Made by a program: the position numbers and the translations under genes. The notes under the pieces are model-generated. The model searched no databases. It was not told the DNA's origin and was given only the letters and a program-made list of their open reading frames with translations. A DNA stretch of 64,000 bases from Gluconobacter kondonii (GTDB lineage Bacteria; Pseudomonadota; Alphaproteobacteria; Acetobacterales; Acetobacteraceae), in assembly GCF_002723995.1 (NCBI RefSeq), contig NZ_BEWP01000004.1, positions 217,367 through 281,366 of the forward strand. The letters are read 5' to 3'. Below, piece by piece: positions 56,123-64,000 of this stretch (positions are counted from its first letter, which is position 1; the number at the start of each line of letters is the position of its first letter).

Positions 56123-56464
56123 ATGGCCCGTATCAAGTCGGCCGAAAATGCCAAAGATCCTGCAACCGGACGCCCCTGCCTGATGGCGTGAGTTGCTGGG
56201 GGCAAGCAATATAGGACCCGCAAGCTGGTCAACGGCCAGCGGATCATCAGAACGTTTGACACCGCCCGCCTCGCCCGCGCGTGGCTCGAGGAAACCTCAA
56301 TCAAAGTCCGCGAAGGGCGTCATATCGACGTCCGAGCCTTGGACGGTCTCGTGCTCCAAACCTTGATTGAGCGGCCGACGGGCGCTGATCGCAAGCACAA
56401 CCGACGACTGGTGGAAGACGCTCCAGAAGGTCCAACGGACCCTACCTCCCTCAATACGACATAA
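56123..56464 (+). pseudogene. integrase N-terminal fragment, disrupted
   Basis: From an ATG at 56123 the frame reads MARIKSAENAKDPATGRP and then meets TGA at 56189-56191. Continuing in the same frame gives AGGKQYRTRKLVNGQRIIRTFDTARLARAWLEETSIKVREGRH and a stop at 56462. The Arg-rich strand followed by the FDTxxxARAWLEE helix is the arm-type DNA-binding domain of tyrosine integrases. The TGA probably replaced a Trp codon, and the catalytic domain is missing. Together with the tRNA-Glu about 100 bases upstream it is probably what remains of an element that once integrated there. Confidence 0.7.
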
Positions 56465-56647
56465 GCCAGCGAATATGACCTCCTGCTTGCCGCAGTAACG
56501 TCTGAAAGTCATCCGGACGACGTCTGGTTTGTGAGGTGGTCCATCAAGCAAGCCATTCCCCGAGTTTTGGAAGGTTGGCCCTTCCTGCTTGGCACATCCC
56601 ACAGTTCACCCCACCTGTATGGGCAAACTGGTGACAGGATGTTGCAC

Positions 56648-57625
56648 ATGATTCCACTTTCAATTCTCGATCTCGCGTTCATTACCGAAGGCAGTTCGGC
56701 GACCGAGGCGCTTCATCGGAGTGCGGATCTGGCGCAGCATGCGGAAAGTCTGGGCTTCAAGCGTTTCTGGCTGGCCGAACATCACTCGATGGCAGGTATT
56801 GCCTCCGCTGCGACAGCGGTTGTGATCGGCTATGTCGCAGGCGCTACGAAAACCATCCGCGTAGGCGCAGGCGGGATCATGCTACCAAACCATGCACCGC
56901 TGGCGGTTGCCGAAGCTTTCGGCACGCTGGAAAGCCTTTATCCGGGCCGGATTGATCTCGGGCTGGGACGGGCACCCGGTTCCGATCAGGCCACAATGCG
57001 CGCGCTGCGTCGTGATCCGGCCTCTGCTGACCGCTTCCCACAGGACGTGTTCGAACTGCTGCGTTATTTTGAAAAGCCAGAACAGGGTCAGGCGGTCTTT
57101 GCCGTTCCGGGCGCGGGACTGACTATACCGGTCTGGCTGCTGGGATCGTCCTTGTTCTCCGCTCATCTGGCCGCCATCATGGGGCTGCCATTCGCATTTG
57201 CCAGCCATTTCGCTCCTGATCTGATGGAAGAGGCTCTGGCGCTTTACCGTGAGCGGTTTGAGCCTTCAGAGCGGTTGCAGTCACCTTATGCCATGTTGAG
57301 CATCAACGCAGTGATCGGGGAGACGCAGACCGAAGCGCAGCAGGCGGCAACATCTCTACAACAGCATTTCGTTGCTTTACGTCAGGGACGTCCGTCGACT
57401 TTTCCTGCACCTCGGTCAGTGTGCTGGAATAGTCAGGAACAGCGTCTCCTTGACAGCACACTACGTTATACCTTCGTAGGAACCGCAGAAGACGTCACAA
57501 AAAACATCTCCGCTTTCGTAGAGCGGTACAGACCTGATGAGCTCCTGATCGGTACGCCGTTATATTCTCAGGAGGAAAGGCTAAGGACCCTCAGTGGGAT
57601 CGCGCGTCATTTGATGGAAAAATAA
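56648..57625 (+). CDS. LLM-class flavin-dependent oxidoreductase (MsnO8-like)
   Basis: A 325-residue luciferase-like monooxygenase. Hallmarks: [91 protein letters not shown], and [29 protein letters not shown], which match the MsnO8/YhbW group. It would use reduced flavin and oxygen on an unknown substrate. The ATG at 56648 has AGGA ten bases upstream; ATGs at 56639 and 56531 are in frame. It begins the region right of the integrase relic. Confidence 0.92.
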   Translation: MIPLSILDLAFITEGSSATEALHRSADLAQHAESLGFKRFWLAEHHSMAGIASAATAVVIGYVAGATKTIRVGAGGIMLPNHAPLAVAEAFGTLESLYPGRIDLGLGRAPGSDQATMRALRRDPASADRFPQDVFELLRYFEKPEQGQAVFAVPGAGLTIPVWLLGSSLFSAHLAAIMGLPFAFASHFAPDLMEEALALYRERFEPSERLQSPYAMLSINAVIGETQTEAQQAATSLQQHFVALRQGRPSTFPAPRSVCWNSQEQRLLDSTLRYTFVGTAEDVTKNISAFVERYRPDELLIGTPLYSQEERLRTLSGIARHLMEK

Positions 57626-58033
57626 TCCCATGGCTGAGCACACGCGGCGGCACCGTAGGGATTGTCTATTATAGGTCGGGTGAGGTCAAACGCCATGACG
57701 CACATGATCTCGTGGGTTGATCCTAGCGCAGGTAAGGCACAATAACGGGCTGAACCGAACCAGTTCGGTCTTACTGCTGGAAGTATAGACCTTTGGTCCA
57801 CACAGCTGGACGGCATTTCTTTTGTAACATTGAGCAGCAACCGTTAGGTTGCATAGAAATATTATATCAACTGGTATATTTTCTTACAGCGTGACCATAG
57901 TTTACGCTCCGCACAAAAAAAACGAGGCTACCTCCCTCGAAAAAGAGCTATGAATTTCAACTGCAATTATTCTGTCTCCTCAAAAGCCGCAGAAGATATT
58001 GACCCGTCCGACGACCAGACGCATGAATAACAG
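57626..58033. other. 408-bp intergenic region before the TetR gene
   Basis: No supported gene. ACCGAACCAGTTCGGT at 57754-57769 is a seven-base-arm palindrome, and TAGACC-TTT-GGTC lies at 57786-57798, resembling half of the operators at 58671. An open frame on the leftward strand (57607-57840) has no recognisable domain. The AT-rich part at 57840-57960 is a probable promoter area. Confidence 0.5.
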
Positions 58034-58630
58034 ATGACCGTTTCAACCAAACAGATGCTTGCCAGACGTACCATTGTGGATGCGGCCCGCCCCCTGATCG
58101 GAAGTCAGGGTTTTTCTGCGGTTGGTATTTCTCAGATCATTGAAGTCGCCGGGATTCCAAAAGGCTCTTTTTATCATTATTTTGAGTCCAAAGAGGCGTT
58201 TGGCGAAGAACTTCTCCATCTTTATATCTCGGATTATCTGGCCAAGATGGACGTCATGTTCGGTGCTTCCCGGAAAAATGGCCGGGAAAAAATTCTCGCC
58301 TACTGCCAGTTCTGGTGGGAAACACACGTCGATGGAAAAACAGGCGACAAATGTCTGATCGTTAAGCTGGGAGCTGAGGTTTCCGACCTTTCCGAGCGCA
58401 TGCGGCATATCCTCAAAAAAGGAACGGAACAGGCTGTCGAACGCATTACGGCGATCATTCGTGCAGGGCAGGAAGATGGGTCCATCCAGTCAGCCATGAA
58501 TTCCTATATCCTTGCACAAGCACTTTATCAGCAATGGCTTGGCGCAACCCTGATGGTCAAAATCACGAAGGACTCACATCCATTTGATAATGCATGGGTA
58601 GCGACGAAGAGCTTTCTCGATCATACCTGA
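58034..58630 (+). CDS. TetR-family regulator, NemR/AcuR-like
   Basis: A 198-residue repressor. The N-terminal helix-turn-helix reads IVDAARPLIGSQGFSAVGISQIIEVAGIPKGSFYHYFESKEAFGEELL, typical TetR. The C-terminal part (WWETHVDGKTGDKCLIVKLGAEVSDLSERMRHILKKGTEQAVERITAIIRAGQEDGSI) resembles the NemR/AcuR group that senses electrophiles or metabolites through Cys or ligand pockets; one Cys is in DKCLIVKLG. It is followed by two operator-like repeats and an aldehyde dehydrogenase gene, so it probably represses aldehyde detoxification. The effector is unknown. Confidence 0.9.
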   Translation: MTVSTKQMLARRTIVDAARPLIGSQGFSAVGISQIIEVAGIPKGSFYHYFESKEAFGEELLHLYISDYLAKMDVMFGASRKNGREKILAYCQFWWETHVDGKTGDKCLIVKLGAEVSDLSERMRHILKKGTEQAVERITAIIRAGQEDGSIQSAMNSYILAQALYQQWLGATLMVKITKDSHPFDNAWVATKSFLDHT

Positions 58631-58670
58631 AGACAGCAGCGAGGCCCTGCCTCCTGTTGGCTCGATTCTG

Positions 58671-58704
58671 TAGACGACCGGTCTAATAATAGTCGACCGG
58701 TCTA
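58671..58704. promoter_or_regulatory. tandem TetR-type operators before the aldehyde dehydrogenase gene
   Basis: TAGACGACCGGTCTA at 58671-58685 has perfect arms TAGAC and GTCTA. TAGTCGACCGGTCTA at 58690-58704 has one mismatch. They start 19 bases apart, about two helical turns. GACCGGTCTAAT is repeated exactly in both. The TAGAC/GTCTA palindrome resembles operators of the NemR group. The TetR gene ends 40 bases before. Confidence 0.65.
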
Positions 58705-58876
58705 ATTTTGTAGGAAAGACCGCCTGAGAAGGGAGTTTTCTTGATGCCGTGCTCTGCCCGTTCAGCAGAGAGCCCTATGTTTCGTATCCGGATCGATTGG
58801 AACTTGATGGTCATCTGTATGACGGCGGCCTGCTCTGCTCAGCGTCACTTTTCCACATATGCAACACGAGGTAAGA

Positions 58877-60268
58877 ATGGCTTACGCAAGTACCAATCCT
58901 TTTACCGGCGAAGTGCTGGCAACTTTCCCGAATGCAACAGATGCGGAGGTTCAGGCGGCTCTGACCCAGGCCAATGTTGCTTACGAAAAATGGCGTGAGA
59001 CGTCATTTACCGAACGCGCACGAATCATGAAGGCTGCGGCTGACATTCTGCGTCGTGACGTCGATAAATATGCCCGTCTTGGAACACTGGAAATGGGCAA
59101 ACTTTTCTCGGAATCGAAGAAAGAGGTCATCCTTTCCGCCGAGATCTTCGAATATTACGCCAAATATGCCGAAGAGCTGTTGAAACCGGAATCTCTGCCA
59201 GTTGCCGATCTTGCCGAAGGCAAGGCTGTTCTGGTGCATGAGCCGTTGGGAATTGTTCTTGCGATCGAGCCGTGGAATTTCCCATTTTATCAGGTTGTCC
59301 GCATCATTGCGCCGCAGCTGTCTGCTGGTAATGCGGTCATTCTGAAGCATGCGTCGAACCTGCCGCAATGCGCTGCCATCTGCGAAGAACTGATGAAGGA
59401 AGCTGGTCTTCCGGCTGGGCTTTTCCGTAATCTTTACACAGCCCGTCATCATACCGAAATGATCCTGAGTGATCCTCGTGTCGTCGGCGTTGCGCTGACG
59501 GGCTCCGAAGGGGCCGGTACCATCATCGCCGCCACGGCAGGCAAGGCACTCAAGAAATCCATGATGGAACTGGGTGGGGCAGATGCTTTCATCGTTCTGG
59601 AAGATGCCGACGTTGAAAAGGCAGCAAAATTTGCGGTGATTGGACGCCACTGGAATGCCGGTCAGGTCTGCGTTTCGGCCAAGCGTCTTATTGTGGCTGA
59701 TGCCATTTATGATCGTTTCCTGGAATTATATAAGAAGGGTGTTGCCGAACTGAAGGCTGGCGACCCGATGGATCCGGCAACAACCCTGGCACCTGTCTGC
59801 TCTCAGGGCGCGAAGGAAGATCTGGAACGCCAGGTTAAAGAGGCCAAGGAACATGGTGCGAAGGTTGAGGTCATTGGGGCGCCCGTGCCCGAAAAGGGTT
59901 CTTTCTTCCAGCCGCTCCTGATGACGGGACTGGACAGCAACAACGCCGCCCGGCACTGGGAATTTTTCGGGCCGGTAACGCAGCTTTATCGTGCCAAGAA
60001 TGAAGATGATGCGGTGCGCATCGCAAATGACTCCCCCTATGGGCTGGGCGGTGCCGTTTTCACGAAGGATGAAACCCGTGGCGCTCATGTGGCATCTCGC
60101 ATCCGCACGGGCATGGTGTTCGTCAATCATCCGCTCATTCCCAAGGCAGACCTGCCATTCGGGGGGATCAAGAATTCCGGCTTCGGTCGTGAACTGATTG
60201 GTCTGGGCATTAAGGAGTTCGTCAATCACAAGCTGATCAACATCGTTGATATTGACGCTCCGCTGTAA
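58877..60268 (+). CDS. NAD(P)+-dependent aldehyde dehydrogenase, succinate-semialdehyde dehydrogenase-like
   Basis: A 463-residue ALDH family enzyme. It begins YASTNPFTGEVLATFPNATDAEVQAAL, like SSADH/GabD-type proteins of about 460 residues. The coenzyme and catalytic motifs are EPWNFPFYQVVRIIAPQLSAGNAVILKHASNLPQCA, then MMELGGADAFIVLEDADVEKAA with Glu near 231, GQVCVSAKR with the nucleophile Cys near 265, and WEFFGPV. GGADAFI instead of the usual GGSDPF is a small change. It oxidises an aldehyde, perhaps succinate semialdehyde or a toxic short aldehyde. The start at 58877 has GAGGTAAGA upstream. Tandem operators lie about 170 bases before it. Codon use is softer in GC than in the left part. 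Confidence 0.93.
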   Translation: MAYASTNPFTGEVLATFPNATDAEVQAALTQANVAYEKWRETSFTERARIMKAAADILRRDVDKYARLGTLEMGKLFSESKKEVILSAEIFEYYAKYAEELLKPESLPVADLAEGKAVLVHEPLGIVLAIEPWNFPFYQVVRIIAPQLSAGNAVILKHASNLPQCAAICEELMKEAGLPAGLFRNLYTARHHTEMILSDPRVVGVALTGSEGAGTIIAATAGKALKKSMMELGGADAFIVLEDADVEKAAKFAVIGRHWNAGQVCVSAKRLIVADAIYDRFLELYKKGVAELKAGDPMDPATTLAPVCSQGAKEDLERQVKEAKEHGAKVEVIGAPVPEKGSFFQPLLMTGLDSNNAARHWEFFGPVTQLYRAKNEDDAVRIANDSPYGLGGAVFTKDETRGAHVASRIRTGMVFVNHPLIPKADLPFGGIKNSGFGRELIGLGIKEFVNHKLINIVDIDAPL

Positions 60269-60308
60269 TGAAAAAAGGGTAATGGAATTATTCCCATTGC
60301 CTTCTGAC

Positions 60309-60337
60309 CCCGGCGTCTGATCACGCATGACGCCGGG
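60309..60337. terminator. hairpin after the aldehyde dehydrogenase gene
   Basis: CCCGGCGTC at 60309-60317 pairs perfectly with GACGCCGGG at 60329-60337, with an 11-base loop. No T-run follows, so it may be Rho-assisted or act to protect the mRNA end. Confidence 0.5.
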
Positions 60338-60496
60338 AGTTGGCTGACGGACCTTTCTCAAGAAAAATGCATGAATCTTGAAGCCAGCGGATAACACTTC
60401 GTCATCCGGAGCTTTCAGTGTGTCAGAAAACCCTGTTTGATTCAGACAAATGTGGTTTTCCTGACAGGAGCCGTGCAAACAGAGGCTTGTAAACCA

Positions 60497-61789
60497 ATGA
60501 CGTCTCGTCCTGAAATTCTGATTGTCGGCGGAGGTGTGGCCGGACTTTCTCTGGCAACCCAGTTGGGAAAGTCCCTCGGTAAGCGTGGCAAAGCCCGGAT
60601 TACCCTTATCGACAAAAGTTTTTCCCATGTTTGGAAACCGATACTGCACTGTTTTGCATCAGGAACGGTTCTAAACGAAAACGATCGCGTTAGCTTTATC
60701 GCGCAGGCCAGCCGATGTCATTTTGAATTCTGGCCCGGAGAGGTTGTCTCGGTTGACCGGTGCAAAAAGGAAGTTGTTCTCAGCCCATTTTATGCGTCTG
60801 ATGGCACGCTCGTACTGGATAGCCGTACCCTGCGCTATGATGCCATGGTGCTGGCGATTGGTAGCTGCGCCAATGATTTCGGTACACCAGGCGTAAAGGA
60901 ACATTGTCTGCCGATCGACAATCTGGTCGATGCCAACCATTTCAATGAAAAATTCCGCATGGAGTTACTCAAAGCATTCGCCAACACCTCGGAACTGGAT
61001 ATCGCGATCGTTGGTGGAGGGGCAACAGGGACACAGCTTGCGGCGGAACTGCACAAAGCACTTGATATTGTAGATCCTTACAGCCTGCATGCTTTCGGCC
61101 GTACACCCCCCAAGCTGCATGTCACGCTCCTGCAGTCCGGGGCGCGTATTTTACCCGCCTTCCCTGAATCAGTTTCCGAAGCGGCCAAAAATGAACTGGA
61201 GCGGATTGGCGTTACGGTCCGAACCGGTGCCCGTGTTGCCGGCGTGGATGCGGACGGTTTCATTCTCAAGGATGGCACACATGTTCCGGCCAAACTTCGT
61301 GTCTGGGCTGCTGGCGTGAAAGCCCCGCAGGTCACACAGACTTATGGCGGCCTGCCACTAAACCGGTCCGGGCAGATTCTGGTTCATGACAATCTTTCGT
61401 CGAAAGATGATCCGAATATCTTTGCCATGGGAGACTGCTCGTTCATCGAAGACGACCCATTACCAGCGACAGCACAGGTTGCGCGCCAGCAGGCCAATCA
61501 TTTGGGGCGACATCTGCCGGCCTGGATCGAGCATGGGCGGGACGTGCCAGGATGCATCTTCCACAACAAAGGGGCGATCGTGGCGTTGGGTAAATACAAC
61601 GGCTGGGCGGCCTTACCAGGGGGAACTGTCTGGGGTGGTGGCTTTTCTCACGGCCTGTCGGCAAGGCTGGGGCATATTATGTTGTATCGACAGCACCAAA
61701 TCGAATTGTTTGGATACTATCGCGGTTTGATCTCGTTTTTCTCCGACTGGGTGGAAGGTTTTGTCCGTCCCTCCATTCGGCTGGACTGA
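60497..61789 (+). CDS. ndh: type II NADH dehydrogenase (NDH-2)
   Basis: A 430-residue flavoprotein with two dinucleotide folds: ILIVGGGVAGLSLATQL (FAD) near the N-terminus and IAIVGGGATGTQLAAEL (NADH) near residue 175. DKSFSHVWKPILHCFASGTV, RYDAMVLAIGSCANDFGTPGVKEHC, LRVWAAGVKAP and NIFAMGDCSFIEDDPLPATAQVARQQANHLG are NDH-2 marks, and the C-terminal amphipathic helices (LFGYYRGLISFFSDWVEGFVRPSIRLD) attach it to the membrane. It oxidises NADH and reduces quinone without pumping protons. The ATG at 60497 begins at the FAD fold with GAGG upstream. Confidence 0.95.
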   Translation: MTSRPEILIVGGGVAGLSLATQLGKSLGKRGKARITLIDKSFSHVWKPILHCFASGTVLNENDRVSFIAQASRCHFEFWPGEVVSVDRCKKEVVLSPFYASDGTLVLDSRTLRYDAMVLAIGSCANDFGTPGVKEHCLPIDNLVDANHFNEKFRMELLKAFANTSELDIAIVGGGATGTQLAAELHKALDIVDPYSLHAFGRTPPKLHVTLLQSGARILPAFPESVSEAAKNELERIGVTVRTGARVAGVDADGFILKDGTHVPAKLRVWAAGVKAPQVTQTYGGLPLNRSGQILVHDNLSSKDDPNIFAMGDCSFIEDDPLPATAQVARQQANHLGRHLPAWIEHGRDVPGCIFHNKGAIVALGKYNGWAALPGGTVWGGGFSHGLSARLGHIMLYRQHQIELFGYYRGLISFFSDWVEGFVRPSIRLD

Positions 61790-61903
61790 TGAGGTACCCG
61801 GTCTGTTTGAAGTTATGAGTTTCCGACAGACCGAAATCTGTCAAACGAAAAGACATTCATTGGTTTTTTGTGCAGAATATCTGTGGATGTGAGCAATTAT
61901 CAG

Positions 61904-62089
61904 TTAGCGAAACCAGGGATTAACGCAACACGGACATTCGAACTGTTTTTCCTCATCCGGAGCGCTGTCTTCCGGATCATCACACCTCATAGGGAGTTCG
62001 CGCTGCTGACCCTCATGTGTCGCATTCAGGGTTGGAACATCTCCAAGCAAACCAACGTCCTCATTTTGTGTGTGATCAGACCTCATCAT
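61904..62089 (-). CDS. small acidic protein with CPCC motif, uncharacterised
   Basis: A 61-residue open frame starting MMRSDHTQNEDVG. It is rich in Asp and Glu, has a single Cys in MRCDDPED, and ends FECPCCVNPWFR with a CxCC metal-site look. The start overlaps the stop of the preceding small frame (62076-62255), with GGA upstream, an arrangement typical of coupled genes. It lies downstream of the catalase gene on the same strand and is convergent with ndh. I do not recognise a family; it may be spurious. Confidence 0.4.
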   Translation of the reverse strand: MMRSDHTQNEDVGLLGDVPTLNATHEGQQRELPMRCDDPEDSAPDEEKQFECPCCVNPWFR

Positions 62090-62255
62090 CGTTTCCATAG
62101 TAGAGTTTACCAAGTTCGATCGCCAGACGTTTCTGAGCCCGGCGATCGAGCTTTGGGTATCTCGCAGTGAATAAGCGCAGCCGCAATATTCCCTCTGATA
62201 GAATTTCTACGGTTTGCTGATCTCGTTCGGCGCCCCTCCCTCCCCTTTTTTTCAA
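62076..62255 (-). CDS. small basic protein, uncharacterised, between katA and the CPCC frame
   Basis: A 59-residue frame starting with TTG at 62255. It reads KKRGGRGAERDQQ, then VEILSEGILRLRLFTARYPKLDRRAQKRLAIELGKLYYGNDDEV. The amphipathic helix pattern and sensible amino-acid mix look coding, and the stop overlaps the start of the next small gene. No Shine-Dalgarno is evident and no ATG is in frame; the frame is open back to the katA stop at 62296, so a start in a different codon is possible. The family is unknown. Confidence 0.4.
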   Translation of the reverse strand: MKKRGGRGAERDQQTVEILSEGILRLRLFTARYPKLDRRAQKRLAIELGKLYYGNDDEV

Positions 62256-62295
62256 GCCGAATGTGTGACGCGGGGATAAACGATTCCAATCGATC

Positions 62296-63765
62296 TTAAT
62301 CTACCGCTCGTTTGAGGAGCACCGCCTCCTTCACCCGTGATCCGATGACCGCATCGATTTTCGACCAGTATTCGAACACCCGCGATAGAACCGGTTCTTC
62401 GACACCCTGCAATACATGGCCGACAATATTATTGACCAGTCGGTCGCGCGCCGCGTCATCCATGACGCGGTTAATCAGAACATTGGCCTGACTGAAATCA
62501 TTATCATCCGGACGCAATGTATAAGCCGCACGCACGAAATCACCATCTGCCGCCCAGACTGCATTTTCTGGGAAACGCTGTGAGTCGGCAACGGGGCCGC
62601 CCTTTGAGTTCGGAACATATACCGGATCGCGTGCCTCTCGCATCCGCATCGCACCGCCCTTGACGTAGCCATGAACGGGACATTTCGGTGCGTTGACCGG
62701 GATCTGCTTGTAATTCACGCCCAGCCGTGCCCGATGTGCATCCGCATACGCAAATGAACGCCCCAGCAGCATCTTGTCGGGTGACAGCCCCGTTCCCGGT
62801 ACAAAGTTGTTCGGTTCAAACGCAAGTTGCTCAATCTGGGAATGAAAATCCGTCGGATTGCGGTCTAATGTCAGCTTGCCGACCTCGATCAGCGGATATT
62901 CGCCCCGCGGCCACACCTTGGTCAGATCGAAAGGGTTGATGTGATAGGTCTTGGCATCTTCATACGACATGATCTGCATCTTGAGCGTCCAGCTCGGATG
63001 CTCGCCACGTTTGATCGCCATATGAAGATCGCGCCGGTGATAATCGGCGTCCGCGCCCGCAAGCTGACCTGCCTGCTCCTGCGTCAGACATTTGATGCCC
63101 TGATCGGTTTTGAAGTGATATTTGACCCAGAAGCGCTCTCCCGCCGCATTCACCCACAGATAGGTATGGCTGGAAAACCCGTCCATATGACGCCAGCTTG
63201 CCGGAATGCCGCGGTCTCCCATCAGCCATGTTACCTGATGCGCAGTCTCGGGGCTCAGCGTCCAGAAATCCCACTGCATGTCGTTGTCGCGCAAACCATT
63301 ATCGACGCGGCGTTTCTGCGAGTGAATAAAGTGCTGGAACTTGAGCGGATCGCGCACGAAGAAAACCGGCGTGTTATTGCCGACCATATCGAAGTTGCCA
63401 TCTTCGGTATAAAATTTCAGAGCAAAACCACGCGGATCGCGCCATGTGTCCGGACTTCCGGCTTCCCCGGCAACCGTCGAAAAGCGCGCTACAACTTCAG
63501 TCACCGTACCGGGCTGAAGAAATTTCGCCGAAGTATAGCGGCTGACATCTTGCGTCACTTCGAACCGACCAAAAGCGCCGCTTCCCTTGGCGTGCGGCTG
63601 ACGATCCGGGATCATCTCGCGATTGAATGCCGCCATCTGTTCGATCAGATAGTGATCGTGCAGCACGATCGGACCATCCGTACCAACCGTCAGAGAATGC
63701 TCGTCGCTGGAGACGGGAATGCCGGATTCCGTCGTATGAGATGTTTTCGTCTGCTCAATCGTCAT
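62296..63765 (-). CDS. katA: monofunctional catalase (clade KatA type)
   Basis: A 489-residue heme catalase. The distal His is in [18 protein letters not shown] near residue 58, the distal Asn in [13 protein letters not shown] near 130, [33 protein letters not shown] is the family block, and the proximal Tyr lies in [14 protein letters not shown]. The length is the small-subunit type that can bind NADPH. It breaks down hydrogen peroxide, useful in an organism with many periplasmic oxidases. The ATG at 63765 has AAGGAA upstream and overlaps the stop of a small upstream frame. Confidence 0.97.
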   Translation of the reverse strand: MTIEQTKTSHTTESGIPVSSDEHSLTVGTDGPIVLHDHYLIEQMAAFNREMIPDRQPHAKGSGAFGRFEVTQDVSRYTSAKFLQPGTVTEVVARFSTVAGEAGSPDTWRDPRGFALKFYTEDGNFDMVGNNTPVFFVRDPLKFQHFIHSQKRRVDNGLRDNDMQWDFWTLSPETAHQVTWLMGDRGIPASWRHMDGFSSHTYLWVNAAGERFWVKYHFKTDQGIKCLTQEQAGQLAGADADYHRRDLHMAIKRGEHPSWTLKMQIMSYEDAKTYHINPFDLTKVWPRGEYPLIEVGKLTLDRNPTDFHSQIEQLAFEPNNFVPGTGLSPDKMLLGRSFAYADAHRARLGVNYKQIPVNAPKCPVHGYVKGGAMRMREARDPVYVPNSKGGPVADSQRFPENAVWAADGDFVRAAYTLRPDDNDFSQANVLINRVMDDAARDRLVNNIVGHVLQGVEEPVLSRVFEYWSKIDAVIGSRVKEAVLLKRAVD

Positions 63766-63947
63766 GACAGTTTCCTTCGAACGGTTATTCTGAATATCGG
63801 CCCGCGCTGACACTCTGTTCCCAAACGCATCGGTACAAGTTTCCGAACGTCACGCTTAAGACGACGTTCAGCACCCTTCTGAACTTTACGCGCAGCAAGG
63901 CGAGGAAGTTCCAGCGTCTGTGAATGAACACGCCCCGATCGGCTCAT
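63762..63947 (-). CDS. small basic frame upstream of and overlapping katA, uncharacterised
   Basis: A 61-residue frame: [22 protein letters not shown] then [19 protein letters not shown]. It is strongly basic. Its TGA overlaps the katA ATG (ATGA), which suggests translational coupling, but it has no Shine-Dalgarno sequence and no recognised domain. It may be a leader gene of the catalase or an accidental frame. Confidence 0.35.
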   Translation of the reverse strand: MSRSGRVHSQTLELPRLAARKVQKGAERRLKRDVRKLVPMRLGTECQRGPIFRITVRRKLS

Positions 63948-63957
63948 GGTTCAGAGA

Positions 63958-64000
63958 TTACTGGAGACCGACCGCCGGCCCGGATTCAGCGACTGCTTCA
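63958..64000 (-). CDS. possible C-terminal end of a gene running off the right edge
   Basis: On the leftward strand the last 43 bases read EAVAESGPAVGLQ and then TAA at 63958-63960. It is too short to recognise. If real, its stop lies only 10 bases before the small basic frame, so the three could be one operon with katA. Confidence 0.25.
   Translation of the reverse strand, partial: EAVAESGPAVGLQ

Noticed and set aside
57607..57840. 77-residue leftward frame after the LLM gene
   Set aside because: Considered as a transposase remnant, but no motif, inverted ends or ribosome site could be seen.
56027..64000. Second copy of the tRNA-Glu 3' end (attachment repeat)
   Set aside because: No repeat of the T-arm and acceptor end was found by eye to the right of the tRNA; if it exists it lies outside the window.

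Overview
The window reads like chromosomal DNA of an acetic acid bacterium (Acetobacteraceae, most like Gluconobacter). This is inferred from the moderately high GC content, the gene families and the wealth of TonB-dependent receptors; no database search was possible. It carries a broken copper-linked receptor, copper resistance genes, iron uptake genes, a complete thiamine operon, a receptor plus two GH92 alpha-mannosidases, a complete type II secretion system (T2SS), and a lower-GC right flank beyond a tRNA-Glu.

Left part (1-8.6 kb): a decayed TonB receptor and a copZ-type chaperone face a copper operon (Met/His-rich exported protein, multicopper oxidase CopA, CopB, second Met-rich protein), with a CsoR-type repressor convergent to it. 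Three 17-bp G/C-tract palindromes lie between the two directions. feoA-feoB and a Cys-rich FeoB partner follow and end at a strong terminator.

8.6-31 kb: a PhoD phosphatase; a fecI-fecR-fecA signalling and receptor set; a TPMT-like methyltransferase; a RecD2/Dda-like helicase; a BASS transporter; a GGDEF protein; a siderophore receptor operon (receptor, DUF3649, PepSY, DUF3325) behind a Fur-like box; an MFS pump; and the operon thiC-O-S-G-E-F-D under a TPP riboswitch, in which nearly all neighbours overlap by a few bases.

31-43.7 kb: an outer-membrane receptor followed by two exported GH92 mannosidases, which looks like a mannoside capture and trimming locus. Then a secreted phosphoesterase next to a di-heme cytochrome c peroxidase.

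43.9-55.7 kb: gspE-F-H-I-J-C leftward; gspO, L, M, D, K rightward; gspG alone, convergent to gspK; then a small lytic transglycosylase. The secretin has its own lipobox, so the system may be pilotin-independent.

56-64 kb: tRNA-Glu(CTC) with a broken integrase just downstream, then an LLM oxidoreductase, a TetR regulator with tandem operators before an aldehyde dehydrogenase, a type II NADH dehydrogenase, and a catalase with small uncharacterised ORFs on both sides. The tRNA plus integrase relic and the different base composition suggest a former island.
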